Shown: positions 1-8,860, counted from the stretch's first letter. The stretch is 64,000 nucleotides of DNA from Streptosporangium sp. NBC_01495 (GCF_036250735.1 NZ_CP109430.1:4712001-4776000); one strand, 5' to 3'. Notes: generated from the sequence alone by a model not told the origin. Program-made: numbers and translations.

Positions 1-199
1 CGCCGAGGGCCCCGCCGATCCACGTCTGGGTGGTGTAGCGGATGTTGTAGAAGTCAAACAGCAGGAAGGCCCCGCACTCGCTCGCCTCCAGCGAGGCGAG
101 CGCCCGCTCCAACCGATAGCGCCGCAGCCGGTCGAAGTCGACGCGCTGTTCGTAGTCGACTCCCATGTGCCCCGGCGCGGGCAGCGGCGCCCCGGTCAT
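1..199 (-). CDS. M24-family (aminopeptidase P / DddP-like) protein, N-terminus only
   Basis: Only the first 66 or so codons are present; the gene continues beyond the left edge. The reading begins at the ATG at 199, which overlaps the stop of the upstream dehydrogenase gene (ATGA), so the two are translationally coupled. The visible part contains a block of the type FDRLRRYRLERAL followed by FLLFDFYNIRYTT. This matches the N-terminal creatinase-like domain of M24 metallopeptidase-fold enzymes, where an LLFDxxNIRY motif is typical. The same motif occurs in the DMSP lyase DddP. The catalytic metal-binding domain is not in the window, so neither activity nor substrate can be called. As last gene of the operon it probably acts on the same small-molecule pathway. 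Confidence 0.6.
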   Translation of the reverse strand, partial: MTGAPLPAPGHMGVDYEQRVDFDRLRRYRLERALASLEASECGAFLLFDFYNIRYTTQTWIGGALG

Positions 200-1158
200 G
201 ACCGCGCCGCTTCGTCGGCGGTTCCGAGGCCGTCGTCCACGACCACGTCCTCCGGCTTGAGCGTGATCCCGGAGGCGGCGGCCTGCAGATCGAGCAGGAT
301 CGCGAAGTCCTCGTCCACCCGGCCGCTGCCGACGCTGGCCTGCACGAGCTGGGCGGTGGCGGCGGTGACGGGCATGGGCACACCAAGGCGGCGTGCCGCG
401 GCGAGCCCGAGGTCGAAGTCCTTGCGGAGCAGGATCGGGGTGAAGGTCGGCGTGTAGTCGAGGTTGACGAAGGCGGGCGACTTGTAACGGGTGAAAACCG
501 AGCCCATGACGCTGTCGTTCAGGAAGGACAGGAAGGCGTGGCGGGAGACCCCGCCCTTCTCGGCCAGCACAGTGATCTCGGCCAGCGACTGGGTCACCAC
601 CCCGAGCATCAGGTTGTGCGCGATCTTCACCAGCCGCGCGATGTCGCCCTCCCCGACGTAGGTGACCGACACGCCGATGTACCCGAGCAGGTGCGCGACC
701 CTGGCGTACGTCTCCTCCGGCCCGGACACCACGATGCTGAGGGCACCGGCCCTGACGACCTTGCCGTTGCCGCTGACGGGCGCGGCGAGGAAGTCGACGC
801 CACGCTCCGCGCACTGCCGCCGCAGCGCCTCGGAGGCGTCGGTGGAGACCGTCGAGCAGTCGACGACGACGGCGGGCCGCCGTTCGCCGTCGAGCAGGCC
901 GTCCCGGCCCAGGAGCACCCGCTCCAGGTCCTCAGAGGTGGAGACCATGGTGAACACCACATCTCGGTCGCGCAGACCGGCGATGCTCTCGCTCACGGTG
1001 GCGCCGTGCTCCCTGAGCGGCGCGGCCTTGGCGATCGTGCGGTTCCACACGGCCAGGTCCACGCCCGCCTTCGCCAGGCGCTCGGCCATCGCGGCGCCCA
1101 TACGGCCGGTGCCGATCCAGCCGACCCTGAGAGCGGCTCCGGTAATCGTCTCGGTCAT
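196..1158 (-). CDS. NAD(P)-dependent beta-hydroxyacid dehydrogenase (3-hydroxyisobutyrate dehydrogenase family)
   Basis: This 320-residue protein has the expected length for the family, which oxidises beta-hydroxyacids or reduces the matching semialdehydes. A Rossmann dinucleotide motif GTGRMG lies at residues 16-21. An APVSGNGKVV segment corresponds to the substrate-binding loop. A VKIAHNLMLG segment carries the family's catalytic Lys and the Asn four residues later. The ATG at 1158 is preceded by a GGAAC-like ribosome site. The gene follows the adenine deaminase-like gene after a 70-bp gap holding a LacI-type palindrome, so it may be transcribed both from its own promoter and by read-through. 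It overlaps the M24 gene by four bases. The exact substrate cannot be read from the sequence. Confidence 0.85.
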   Translation of the reverse strand: MTETITGAALRVGWIGTGRMGAAMAERLAKAGVDLAVWNRTIAKAAPLREHGATVSESIAGLRDRDVVFTMVSTSEDLERVLLGRDGLLDGERRPAVVVDCSTVSTDASEALRRQCAERGVDFLAAPVSGNGKVVRAGALSIVVSGPEETYARVAHLLGYIGVSVTYVGEGDIARLVKIAHNLMLGVVTQSLAEITVLAEKGGVSRHAFLSFLNDSVMGSVFTRYKSPAFVNLDYTPTFTPILLRKDFDLGLAAARRLGVPMPVTAATAQLVQASVGSGRVDEDFAILLDLQAAASGITLKPEDVVVDDGLGTADEAARS

Positions 1159-1172
1159 CGTTGTTCCATTCT

Positions 1173-1188
1173 ATGCAATCGTTTGCCA
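1173..1188. promoter_or_regulatory. LacI-type operator palindrome, copy 2
   Basis: The + strand reads ATGCAATCGTTTGCCA, a 16-bp imperfect palindrome with central CG, the layout of LacI/PurR-family operators. Read on the other strand with one extra base pair of context it is CGATGGCAAACGATTG, matching the copy at 8448-8463 (CGATGGCAATCGATTG) at 15 of 16 positions. It lies 15 bp upstream of the dehydrogenase start, where a bound repressor would block transcription. Confidence 0.6.
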
Positions 1189-1228
1189 TCGAAAGTGAAA
1201 AGAGAGTGCTGTTCATCGGTGCGGGCGG

Positions 1229-3031
1229 TCACACGGTGATGGAGACCCTTTCCCGGAGACCACCGCGTGCGACCCGCACCAGCCCGTACTCGGTCATCTT
1301 GAGTCCGGGGATGCTCACGGCCAGGCAGGCGAACCCCGCGCTGGGCACCAGACCGGGCAGCGGCGAGCCGAGCTCGTCCCTGATGGCCTGTGCGACACGC
1401 CGGGAGCTCGCGAGCGTCTGGGCGAGGGGCGCGTGCGAGACGATGCCGAAGGTCGGCAACGCCACCTCGGCCCGGACCACGCCGTCACGGACCACCACGA
1501 TCCCGCCCTCCAACTCGGCACAGCGGTTGGCCGCGAGCGCCATGTCCGCGTCGTCCACCCCCACCACCATGAGGTTCATGACCCCGGCGTTGACGGTCGC
1601 CGCGATCGCGCCCCGCCGTACGCCCAGCCCGCTGATCAGCGCCGTCGCGAGGCGGCCGGTGGCCTCGTGCCGGTCCGCGACGGCGATCTTGGCGATGTCC
1701 CGCCCGTCGCCCGCCACCGGCCCACCGTCGTGGACCGGCAGATCAAGCAACCGCTCGTCCGTACGCAGCGAGCCGGGGGTTGTCCCGATCACCCTGAGGG
1801 TTGGGGTTCCGTCCGCCACGGGCAGCCGGAAGTCGTCCCGCGTGAAGGTGCGGCCCACCCGCACCATGTGGTTCCACTCGGCCGGGTAGTCCTTCAGCCT
1901 GCTGGGCAGCAGATACTCGCCGTTCTCCGCGCAGAGCCGGCCGCGGCTGAGGGTGCGCACGACCCTGAACGAGGCCAGGTCCTCGACCAGCGCGAGCGAG
2001 GCCAGCCGGCCGGGCAGCACCGCGCCGTAGTGCCGCTCCAGCCCCAGGGACCGGGCCGCGTTCAGCGTCACCATGCGGACGGCGTCCACCGGGGCGACCC
2101 CGTTGCGGACCAGCATGCGCAGCTTGTGATCCTGGTGCCCGAGTTCGGCGAGGCTGTGCAGTTCCTGCTCGTCGCTGCACGCGCTGAACATCGAGGGGTC
2201 GGCGCCGAATTCGGTGATGGCGGGCAGGACGTTGAGCAGGTCCTGGGTCGAGGATCCCTCGCGCAACTGGACGATCACGCCGAGCCGGACGCGCTCCAGC
2301 GCTTCCTCCACCGTGGTGACCTCATGGTCGGAGGCCACGCCCTGCGCCACTGCGGCCTGTACGGCCGGGCCGGACAGACCCTCCATATGCCCGCCGATCA
2401 CCCGGCCGCGCTTGACCGCCTCGGCCCATACCCCGGCCAGCCCGGGTACCGGCAGCCGGCTCACGTCGTCGTTCCACTCACGCAGCTCGACACACTGCTC
2501 GTGCTCGACCAGCGCTCGCAGGTCGTCGACGGAGAACCGGTTCAGGCAGCCGAACTCACCAAGCCCCAGGGCCGCGGCGTGGAAGGGAGAGAGCAGGGCG
2601 TCGAGGCCCGTGCCCGCTGCCCTCCCAAGCTGCGCCTCCACCGCGCGGCGGCCCGCGATGTAGGCGGACTCGGAGAAGCAACTACTCAGCGCGACCGTTC
2701 CCATGGGCAGGAGCAACTCGGCCAGCCGCTCGACGGTCACCTGCGAGAAGCCCACGTGGAAGTGCGGGTCGATGAACCCTGGCAGTACGAACAGGCCCGT
2801 ACCGTCGATGCCCGCCGTACCGTCGCCGACGCAGTGCTCAACGTCGCCGACCGCCGCGATCCGGGCTCCGGCCACCGCCACATCGCCTCGGTAGACGCGG
2901 CCCGACAGGACGTCGACGATGCGGCCACCGGTGATGACGAGGTCGGCCGGCTCACGGCCCGCGGCCACGTCGGCGGCGTGCCGCCGCCCGGCGGACGAGG
3001 TCTCCGTTGCAGAGGGATCCACGGTGTTCAC
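1229..3031 (-). CDS. Adenine deaminase-like amidohydrolase
   Basis: An amidohydrolase of about 600 residues, the usual size of Ade (adenine to hypoxanthine plus ammonia). The order of motifs fits: DLVITGGRIVDV near the N-terminus, the metal-binding PGFIDPHFHVG (HxH), GHMEGLSG, a SDHE segment, VQLREGSS, and the SACSDEQ aspartate region. A C-terminal domain with GGIVVVRDG and TFGIVSHAPLAQTL is also present, as in bacterial adenine deaminases. The frame is open further upstream and would overlap the transporter gene, so a start at the GTG at 3031 (or GTG 3022), just after a GAGGAG sequence, is preferred. It follows the ABC fusion gene by about 50 bp. The family includes members acting on other cyclic amidines, so adenine itself is probable but not certain. 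Confidence 0.8.
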   Translation of the reverse strand: MNTVDPSATETSSAGRRHAADVAAGREPADLVITGGRIVDVLSGRVYRGDVAVAGARIAAVGDVEHCVGDGTAGIDGTGLFVLPGFIDPHFHVGFSQVTVERLAELLLPMGTVALSSCFSESAYIAGRRAVEAQLGRAAGTGLDALLSPFHAAALGLGEFGCLNRFSVDDLRALVEHEQCVELREWNDDVSRLPVPGLAGVWAEAVKRGRVIGGHMEGLSGPAVQAAVAQGVASDHEVTTVEEALERVRLGVIVQLREGSSTQDLLNVLPAITEFGADPSMFSACSDEQELHSLAELGHQDHKLRMLVRNGVAPVDAVRMVTLNAARSLGLERHYGAVLPGRLASLALVEDLASFRVVRTLSRGRLCAENGEYLLPSRLKDYPAEWNHMVRVGRTFTRDDFRLPVADGTPTLRVIGTTPGSLRTDERLLDLPVHDGGPVAGDGRDIAKIAVADRHEATGRLATALISGLGVRRGAIAATVNAGVMNLMVVGVDDADMALAANRCAELEGGIVVVRDGVVRAEVALPTFGIVSHAPLAQTLASSRRVAQAIRDELGSPLPGLVPSAGFACLAVSIPGLKMTEYGLVRVARGGLRERVSITV

Positions 3032-3083
3032 ATGCTCCTCGTAGTTCGATCGTCTGTTGTGATGTCCGCCGCTTCGCTCGCGC

Positions 3084-5627
3084 TCATGTGCCTGCGGCCT
3101 TCCCGAACAGGCGCACACCCCTGAACCCGCAGAACAACGCCGCGGCGACCAGTGTCAAGATGCCGAGCAGCCAATGCCGCCAGGCCTCGTTCAGGTCCAG
3201 GAACGCGCTCACGTTGATCGTCACCTCGATCAGCACCGCGCCCAGGGCGGCGCTGAGGAAGGAACCCCGGCCGCCGTAGATGCTGGCTCCGGCCAGGATG
3301 ACCACGGTGATGCTGCTGAAGGTGTACGTCAGCCCCGCGGTCGCGTCGCCGATGCCGTTCTGACCCATCAGCACGATCGCGCCCAGGGCGGCGAGCACCG
3401 AGCAGGCGCCGTACCCAAGGACGTGCGTCAGCGTGACCTTCGCGGCCAGCCGGTGCGCCGCGGGCTCGTCGGAGCCCACCGCGCGCAACTGCAACCCCCA
3501 GCGGGTACGGCGCAGCACCCACTCGGCGGCCACCGCGACGACGACCGCGGCGACGAACACCCACGGCACGAACCCGACGGTGACATGCAGCGCGGTGATG
3601 ACGCTGTCATGGATGAATCCGCCGGGAAGGGGCCGCAGCAGCAGCGACACGCCCTGCAGGACGGTGAAGGTGACCAGCGTGGCGACCACCGGCGACATGC
3701 CGGCCAACCGGATCATAGATCCGTTGAGCACCCCGACGGCCCCGGCGAGCACGATCATGGCGACGATCGCGATGACCGTGCCGGTGACGCTGCCGGAGGT
3801 GGCCAGGAATGACGCGACGACCACCAGAAAGCCCGTCAGCGGACCGATGGACAGATCGATCCCGCCCAGGACGACAGCGATCATCTGCCCCAGGGAGACG
3901 AAGATGAGCGCGCTCGTCGTGTACAGCAGGCCCTCGAGGTTCTGCGGGCCCAGTAGTTGACCGTTTTGCGTGGCGGCGAAGCCGACGAGCAGCAGTGCCG
4001 CGACCGCGAGCACGATTCCCGGGGCGTGGTCGCCGCTCATCAGTCCTCTCACCCACGGCATGGACGGCGACCACCGCGGGGCGGGCGGGGCGGGGCGGCC
4101 GGTGGTCCCCGGCACCGCCGCGGCGCTGGACGGAGAGCCGGTCAGGATCGCTCCGGTGATCGCCTCCTCCGTCACCTCGGAAGCCTCCAGCTCGGCGCAT
4201 ACCCGCCCTCTTGAGAAGATCATCACCCGGTCGCAGAGGCCCTGCAGCTCGTGCGTGTCGGAGGAGACGACGAGCACGGCGTTACCCTCGTCCGCCAGCT
4301 CACGCAAGATCCGGTAGATCTCCAGGCGCGTCCCGACGTCCACACCCTGGGTCGGCTCCTCCGCGATGAGCAGACGCGGCCGGGCCAGTAGCGAGCGGGC
4401 CAGGACGACCTTCTGCTGGTTACCGCCGGAAAGTGTGCCCGCGGGGGTCTCCAGCGACGGGGCCTTCACCGCCAGCGCGCTGACCTGCGCCGCCGTCACC
4501 GACCGCTCCCGGCGCTGCCGTACGAAGCCCGCCGTGGCCCGGTCGGCGAGGGTGAGCACGGCCGTGTTCTCCCGCACCGACAGGGTCTTGAAGAGCCCTT
4601 CACGCGGCCGATCGCCGGGAACGTACACGATCCCGGCGTCGAGCGCGCGCCGGGGCGTGGTGGGCCGGACAGGCACCCCGCAGACCGAGACCTCGCCGTC
4701 GAGCCGCTGCAACCCCGCGATGGACCGGGCGAGGTCGTGGTGCCCGTTGCCCGGCATGCCGGCCAGACCTACCACCTCACCCGGACGGATCCGCAGGTCG
4801 ACGTCGGCGAACCGGGGCCCGGAGGCCGCGTGCAGGTCAAGGACCGGCGCCGCGCCGGGATCCGTCCCCTGGCCGGTCGCCTTACCGGGAAAGGTGGAGT
4901 CGATGGGACGGCCCACGATGAGGCGCAGCACGTCCTCCTCCGTCACGTCGGCCATGTGGAAGGTCCCGCACGTCTCCCCGTCGCGGAGCACGGTGATCCG
5001 GTCGGCGATGCGCCGTACCTCGGGGAGGCGGTGTGAGATGTAGACGATGGCGGTGCCGGTCCCGGCGAAGCGGCGCACTTGCTCGAACAACCGCTCCACA
5101 TCCTCGGCGACGAGGGCCTCGGTCGGCTCGTCGAGGATGAGCACGCGCGGTTCCATGGCCAGTGCCTTGGCGATCTCGACGAGCTGGCGGTCGGCGACCG
5201 AGAGGCCGGAAATCCGCTCGTGCAGGCCCACGTCCGCGCCGACGAGGTCCAGCCGCTCCCGCGCCCACGCCGCGGCCCGGCTCATCGGCGGACGCCAAGC
5301 GGGGAGCATCGCGAACACCAGGTTCTCCATCACCGTCAGGTCGGGCAGCAGGGCGGGCTGCTGGTAGACGACGGCCAGGCCGAGTTCCTGCGCGGACGAC
5401 GGCGACGGATACCGCATGACCTGGTGACAGATCTCCACGGTGCCGCTGTCGGCGAGCAGCGATCCCGCGGCGATGGACATCAGCGTCGACTTACCCGCGC
5501 CGTTCTCTCCGACGATCGCGTGCACCTCACCCGGGAGCACCTCAAGCTCGGCGGAGCGCAGGGCCACGACCCCGGGGTAGCGTTTGGTCACTCCGGTCAG
5601 GCGCAGCACGGGGCCGGCACTTGCCAT
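3084..5627 (-). CDS. Sugar/nucleoside-type ABC transporter: duplicated ATPase fused to a permease
   Basis: The 847-residue protein combines what are normally two genes. Residues 1 to about 495 are an RbsA-like tandem ATPase. The first domain has GENGAGKST (Walker A) and ILDEPTEAL (Walker B). The second has the usual degenerate Walker A and the signature LSGGNQQKVVLARS. A proline-rich linker (about 500-525) leads to a hydrophobic RbsC-like permease with eight or more membrane spans to residue 847, including a GGIDLSIGP segment typical of these permeases. The binding-protein gene ends two bases upstream. With the separate permease at 6795-7889 the complex would have two unlike permeases, as nucleoside importers do. 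The frame is clean throughout, so the fusion is real in this sequence. Confidence 0.88.
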   Translation of the reverse strand: MASAGPVLRLTGVTKRYPGVVALRSAELEVLPGEVHAIVGENGAGKSTLMSIAAGSLLADSGTVEICHQVMRYPSPSSAQELGLAVVYQQPALLPDLTVMENLVFAMLPAWRPPMSRAAAWARERLDLVGADVGLHERISGLSVADRQLVEIAKALAMEPRVLILDEPTEALVAEDVERLFEQVRRFAGTGTAIVYISHRLPEVRRIADRITVLRDGETCGTFHMADVTEEDVLRLIVGRPIDSTFPGKATGQGTDPGAAPVLDLHAASGPRFADVDLRIRPGEVVGLAGMPGNGHHDLARSIAGLQRLDGEVSVCGVPVRPTTPRRALDAGIVYVPGDRPREGLFKTLSVRENTAVLTLADRATAGFVRQRRERSVTAAQVSALAVKAPSLETPAGTLSGGNQQKVVLARSLLARPRLLIAEEPTQGVDVGTRLEIYRILRELADEGNAVLVVSSDTHELQGLCDRVMIFSRGRVCAELEASEVTEEAITGAILTGSPSSAAAVPGTTGRPAPPAPRWSPSMPWVRGLMSGDHAPGIVLAVAALLLVGFAATQNGQLLGPQNLEGLLYTTSALIFVSLGQMIAVVLGGIDLSIGPLTGFLVVVASFLATSGSVTGTVIAIVAMIVLAGAVGVLNGSMIRLAGMSPVVATLVTFTVLQGVSLLLRPLPGGFIHDSVITALHVTVGFVPWVFVAAVVVAVAAEWVLRRTRWGLQLRAVGSDEPAAHRLAAKVTLTHVLGYGACSVLAALGAIVLMGQNGIGDATAGLTYTFSSITVVILAGASIYGGRGSFLSAALGAVLIEVTINVSAFLDLNEAWRHWLLGILTLVAAALFCGFRGVRLFGKAAGT

Positions 5628-5628
5628 G

Positions 5629-6798
5629 TCATCCTCCGCTGGTGAACAACTGGGCGAGCTTCTCCGTGGGGAGTTGCGCGGACAGCGTGGCGTCCGGCGG
5701 CAGGTCCGGCTTGCACTTCGGCGCCAGGTCGCCTCCTGCTGTCGAATCCTCCGTGAACGGGACTTCGATGACGGACGGCTCGTCGTTCGGCTTGCCGCTA
5801 GCCGCGGCCACGCCCTTACGCAGTGCGAGCCGGATGATCCACGTGTAGGAGGAGATGGTGCTCAGCTCGAAGTTCTCGTTCTTCGGCTTGTGTTCCTGGT
5901 ACAGACAGGCCAGCTCGTTGATGTCGCCCGCGCTCCACGGCACGAGCGGACGGCCGGCGTTCACGAACGCCCGGATCGCTCCTGCGGAGACCAGCCCCGA
6001 GTCGGCGATGACACCGTCGATCTTCGCGTGCTTCGACAGCAGCCCCGACATCACCTTCTGCGCCTGCGCCTGGTCCCAGTTCGTGTCGATGGGACCATCA
6101 CCGAGCAGCCTCATCGCTGGATGGCGGGCCAGCACCTGCTTGATGCCCTCGGCCTCGCTCAGGCTCGCCGGGTTTCCGGGCGTGCCTCCCAGGAAGACGA
6201 TGTCGCCCTTCCCGTCGAGCCGCTTGACCATCCATTCGGCCCACGCCCGGCCCATCGCCACGCCGTCGAAGGTCGGCGCGTCCACGTAGTCCACACCGGG
6301 CGTGCCGCCCAGAGTGCCCACAGCCCACGGCACGACCGCCACTCCGCGCTGCATGGCCCGGCGCAGGGTGGGCAGCAGCGCGTCACCTGAGTCCGGCAAG
6401 GTGACGATCACATCGACGCCCTTCGCCACGGCCGCGTTGATCTCAGAGATCATCTTGGAGGGATCGCCCTGCGCGTTGTGGTAGGTGACCTTGGTGATGT
6501 TGGGGCATTTGGCGGCCTCGTCCAGCAGTTCGGCGTGGGCGACCCGGCGCCAGGAGTTCTGCGCGCCGTCGATGTGCGCCACCGTGATGGGTTTGCCGCC
6601 GCACACCTCCGCCATGGTCTTCAGCTCGGCCACGGTGCCACGCTCGCCCGCCCTGACCTTGCCGACACCGCCGGTGCCGTTGCTGGAGTCGCCGGTGCCG
6701 TTGGTGCCGCAGGCGCTCAGTGTGAGCGCCACGATGGCCGCTGCGCTGCACAGCGTCGTGGTACGCGACCGGACGCGCCGTGCGGGAGATCTGTTCAT
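5629..6798 (-). CDS. Lipoprotein substrate-binding protein of the ABC importer
   Basis: A 389-residue exported protein of the periplasmic-binding-protein type 1 (ribose-like) family. The N-terminus has arginines, a hydrophobic stretch and a lipobox LSAC with the lipidated cysteine at residue 30, so the mature protein is anchored outside the membrane. Segments such as DVIVTLPDSGDAL and VDYVDAPTFDGVAMG correspond to the ligand-cleft loops of sugar and autoinducer binders. The ATG overlaps the upstream permease stop (ATGA), and the stop lies two bases before the ATPase fusion start. Ligand class is inferred only from the neighbours: purine, nucleoside or related small molecule. Confidence 0.85.
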   Translation of the reverse strand: MNRSPARRVRSRTTTLCSAAAIVALTLSACGTNGTGDSSNGTGGVGKVRAGERGTVAELKTMAEVCGGKPITVAHIDGAQNSWRRVAHAELLDEAAKCPNITKVTYHNAQGDPSKMISEINAAVAKGVDVIVTLPDSGDALLPTLRRAMQRGVAVVPWAVGTLGGTPGVDYVDAPTFDGVAMGRAWAEWMVKRLDGKGDIVFLGGTPGNPASLSEAEGIKQVLARHPAMRLLGDGPIDTNWDQAQAQKVMSGLLSKHAKIDGVIADSGLVSAGAIRAFVNAGRPLVPWSAGDINELACLYQEHKPKNENFELSTISSYTWIIRLALRKGVAAASGKPNDEPSVIEVPFTEDSTAGGDLAPKCKPDLPPDATLSAQLPTEKLAQLFTSGG

Positions 6799-7889
6799 CT
6801 ATCTGCCCTCCTGGGAGTCATGGGCCCCTGGACGGCCTGCTCACCTCGCCGTCCGCCCCGGCCGGTACGGCCGGGGGCCGTGGCCGAGCGCCGACGGACT
6901 CGGTAAAGGATCACGCCGAGCGCGATGATCAGGCCCTGGATCAGGTACTGCACCGCCGTCCCGGCTCCCAGGGACAGGACAATCTGGTTGAGCTGGGTAA
7001 GAAAGAGGGCTCCCAACACGGTGCCGAGGACGGTTCCACGGCCTCCGGCGAGCGCGGTGCCGCCCACCACCACGGCGGCGATGCCGGCGAGCAGATAGCT
7101 GTCGCCGATGTTCAGAGCCGGTGTCCGGATGAAGCCGGCCAGCAGGACGCCCGCCGCAGCGTGACAGAGCGCGGCGCAGACGTACGTGCCCGTGCCGTAC
7201 CGTATGAGCGAGACGGCGGCCGCCCGCGCCGCGGCCGGATTGGCGCCGACCGCCTGGAACCGCCTGCCGAGCACGGTGCGGTGGAGGACGAGCGCCACGA
7301 TCACCGCGACCGACAGCGCGATCAGCACGGTGTTGGGCACCCCGAAGGTCTTGGCCAGAGCGAACCTCTGCAGTCCGGCGGGCACCGCGCCCGGCGAGCC
7401 GTTGGTGAAGTGCTGGACTCCGCCCAGCAGCAGCGCGTTGCCCCCCAACGTCGCCACCAGCGGCGTAACCCCCACCACGGTGACCAGGTAGCCGTGCACG
7501 AGGCCCACGGCAAGGGCGAGCAGGGCGACCAGCAGCAGCGCGGGCGCCAGCCGGGAGTCGGCGCCGTCGGGGTACTTGGTCACGATCACCGCGGACATCG
7601 AGATGACGCCCGCGACCGAAAGATCCAGCCCGCCCTGCTGGACCACGAGCATCTGGCCGATGGCCGTGACGGCCAGCAGCGCCGCGAAGGGCGCCATCGA
7701 CAGGAGCGAGTCTGTCGCCAGCACTCCGGGGACGAACAGCGCGCTACCGGCGAAGAGCAACGCGGTCATCACCACGGCCGACGGGACCGTGAGGCGGGCC
7801 GACCCGGCCAGGGCCCGGCCGGCGGCGGTCCCGGCAGCGACCGGCGGGGCCGGCATGACCGTGCCCTCGGAGGCCTGGGATGCGTTCAT
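6795..7889 (-). CDS. ABC transporter permease, ribose/nucleoside type
   Basis: A permease of about 364 residues from the ATG at 7889. The frame is open to 7958, but that start would overlap the preceding RidA gene. The protein is nearly all hydrophobic helices, has the QQGGLDLSVAGV segment that matches the GGIDLS motif of RbsC-type permeases, and an ALAGGRGTVLGTVLGAL segment typical of the last periplasmic loop and helix. It is translationally coupled to the binding-protein gene and would pair with the permease half of the 847-residue fusion. Confidence 0.87.
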   Translation of the reverse strand: MNASQASEGTVMPAPPVAAGTAAGRALAGSARLTVPSAVVMTALLFAGSALFVPGVLATDSLLSMAPFAALLAVTAIGQMLVVQQGGLDLSVAGVISMSAVIVTKYPDGADSRLAPALLLVALLALAVGLVHGYLVTVVGVTPLVATLGGNALLLGGVQHFTNGSPGAVPAGLQRFALAKTFGVPNTVLIALSVAVIVALVLHRTVLGRRFQAVGANPAAARAAAVSLIRYGTGTYVCAALCHAAAGVLLAGFIRTPALNIGDSYLLAGIAAVVVGGTALAGGRGTVLGTVLGALFLTQLNQIVLSLGAGTAVQYLIQGLIIALGVILYRVRRRSATAPGRTGRGGRRGEQAVQGPMTPRRADR

Positions 7890-7932
7890 GTCCACTTCTC
7901 GATGCACACGGTCACGGAACGTGACGGTCGGA

Positions 7933-8397
7933 TCAGGCGGGCGGCGCGGCGGCGACAACGTGGATCTCCAGGCGCAGCCGAGGATCCGTCGCCAGCCGCG
8001 TCACCTCCACGGTGGTGCTGGTGGGGATGTGGCCGCCGAACCACTCCGCCTGGATCCGGTTCACCGCGTCCTGGTCCTCGGCGACGTTGGTGAAGAACCG
8101 CATCAGGTTCACCACGTCACGGCGTTCGGCTCCCGCGGCGCGCAGGGCCTGGTCCAAGTGCTCGAAGGCGGTGCGGGCCTGTGCGGCGCCGTCTGCGGGG
8201 ATGGCGTCGAAGACCTCGGGCCGATGCGGATGGTCGTGGTAGACCGGCGCCCCGGTGACCCCTGAGATAAAGACCAGGCGCGCCGACGACACGACGCGGA
8301 TGGCCGGGACGAAGGGGCTGACGATGTCCGGGTCGTAGCCCTCGTGGTGAATGATCTCCGACTGACCGACGGAAACGATCTCGGGAATGTCGCTCAC
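7933..8397 (-). CDS. RidA/YjgF/UK114-family protein, first gene of the operon
   Basis: 154 residues, slightly longer than canonical RidA (about 130). The family folds as a chorismate-mutase-like trimer; members hydrolyse reactive enamine/imine intermediates or act as ring-opening hydrolases in amine and pyrimidine catabolism. Seen here are VFISGVTGAPVY near the strand that lines the active cleft, RTAFEHLDQALRAAG, and RLRLEIHVVAAAP at the end, where the family has its conserved (I/V)E(I/V). The catalytic Arg of canonical RidA (an xxNCR motif) is not obvious, so it may be one of the divergent Rid subgroups. It is the promoter-proximal gene and has a LacI-type palindrome 51 bp upstream. Confidence 0.85.
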   Translation of the reverse strand: MSDIPEIVSVGQSEIIHHEGYDPDIVSPFVPAIRVVSSARLVFISGVTGAPVYHDHPHRPEVFDAIPADGAAQARTAFEHLDQALRAAGAERRDVVNLMRFFTNVAEDQDAVNRIQAEWFGGHIPTSTTVEVTRLATDPRLRLEIHVVAAAPPA

Positions 8398-8447
8398 GGC
8401 TTCTCCTCAGCATCGTGTTGCGTTTCAGGATGTGACGCTAGCGGCGA

Positions 8448-8463
8448 TGGCAATCGATTGTCA
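8448..8463. promoter_or_regulatory. LacI-type operator palindrome, copy 1
   Basis: TGGCAATCGATTGTCA is a near-perfect 16-bp palindrome (14 of 16 positions symmetric) with central CG. It lies 51 bp upstream of the RidA start, inside the likely promoter of the transport operon. The matching copy at 1173-1188 suggests one regulator for both. No LacI-family gene lies in the window; it may lie left of position 1. Confidence 0.65.
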
Positions 8464-8860
8464 ACGAATGACCTGCGGCTTTACTAACAGTCACTAGACG
8501 GGGCGACAACCCTCTGCAGCGACGATCGACCCGCCTCATGGCGGATGCCGGCCCCTTGGCCATGGCGAGGTTCTGTCTGGGGGTGTTTTTCCGAACGTGA
8601 CCCCAGCCCTGCGGACGGGGCCAAGGTGAGGAAGTTGGTCGGAACTGCGCCCCTCCGGGTTCTACCGCGCACCGGACCACGGCCGCGGCAACAGTCGGCG
8701 CCCCCACCCCGGGAAGGGATGAAGGCGCCTCGTACCAGCGGTCATGTCGAACACCCAACATGACCGCTATCGGAGGAAGTGTGACAGTTGTGTGCGGTAC
8801 CCGTGTTAGGCGCTGTCCCGTCGATCTTGTTGCCGCCTACTGTGGCGACTGCGCCGGCCG
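8464..8860. other. Gene-free spacer between the transport operon and the second RidA gene
   Basis: About 400 bp with no family-like frame on either strand. A 107-codon open frame on the minus strand (8438-8761) has no recognisable motif and spans the operator, so it is not called. The left end carries the promoter and operator of the transport operon. Confidence 0.4.

Noticed and set aside
1433..3124. Plus-strand frame of 563 codons opposite the adenine deaminase-like gene
   Set aside because: Antisense of a well-supported amidohydrolase; no family features.
8438..8761. 107-codon minus-strand frame between RidA genes
   Set aside because: Covers the operator, lacks a ribosome site and any motif.
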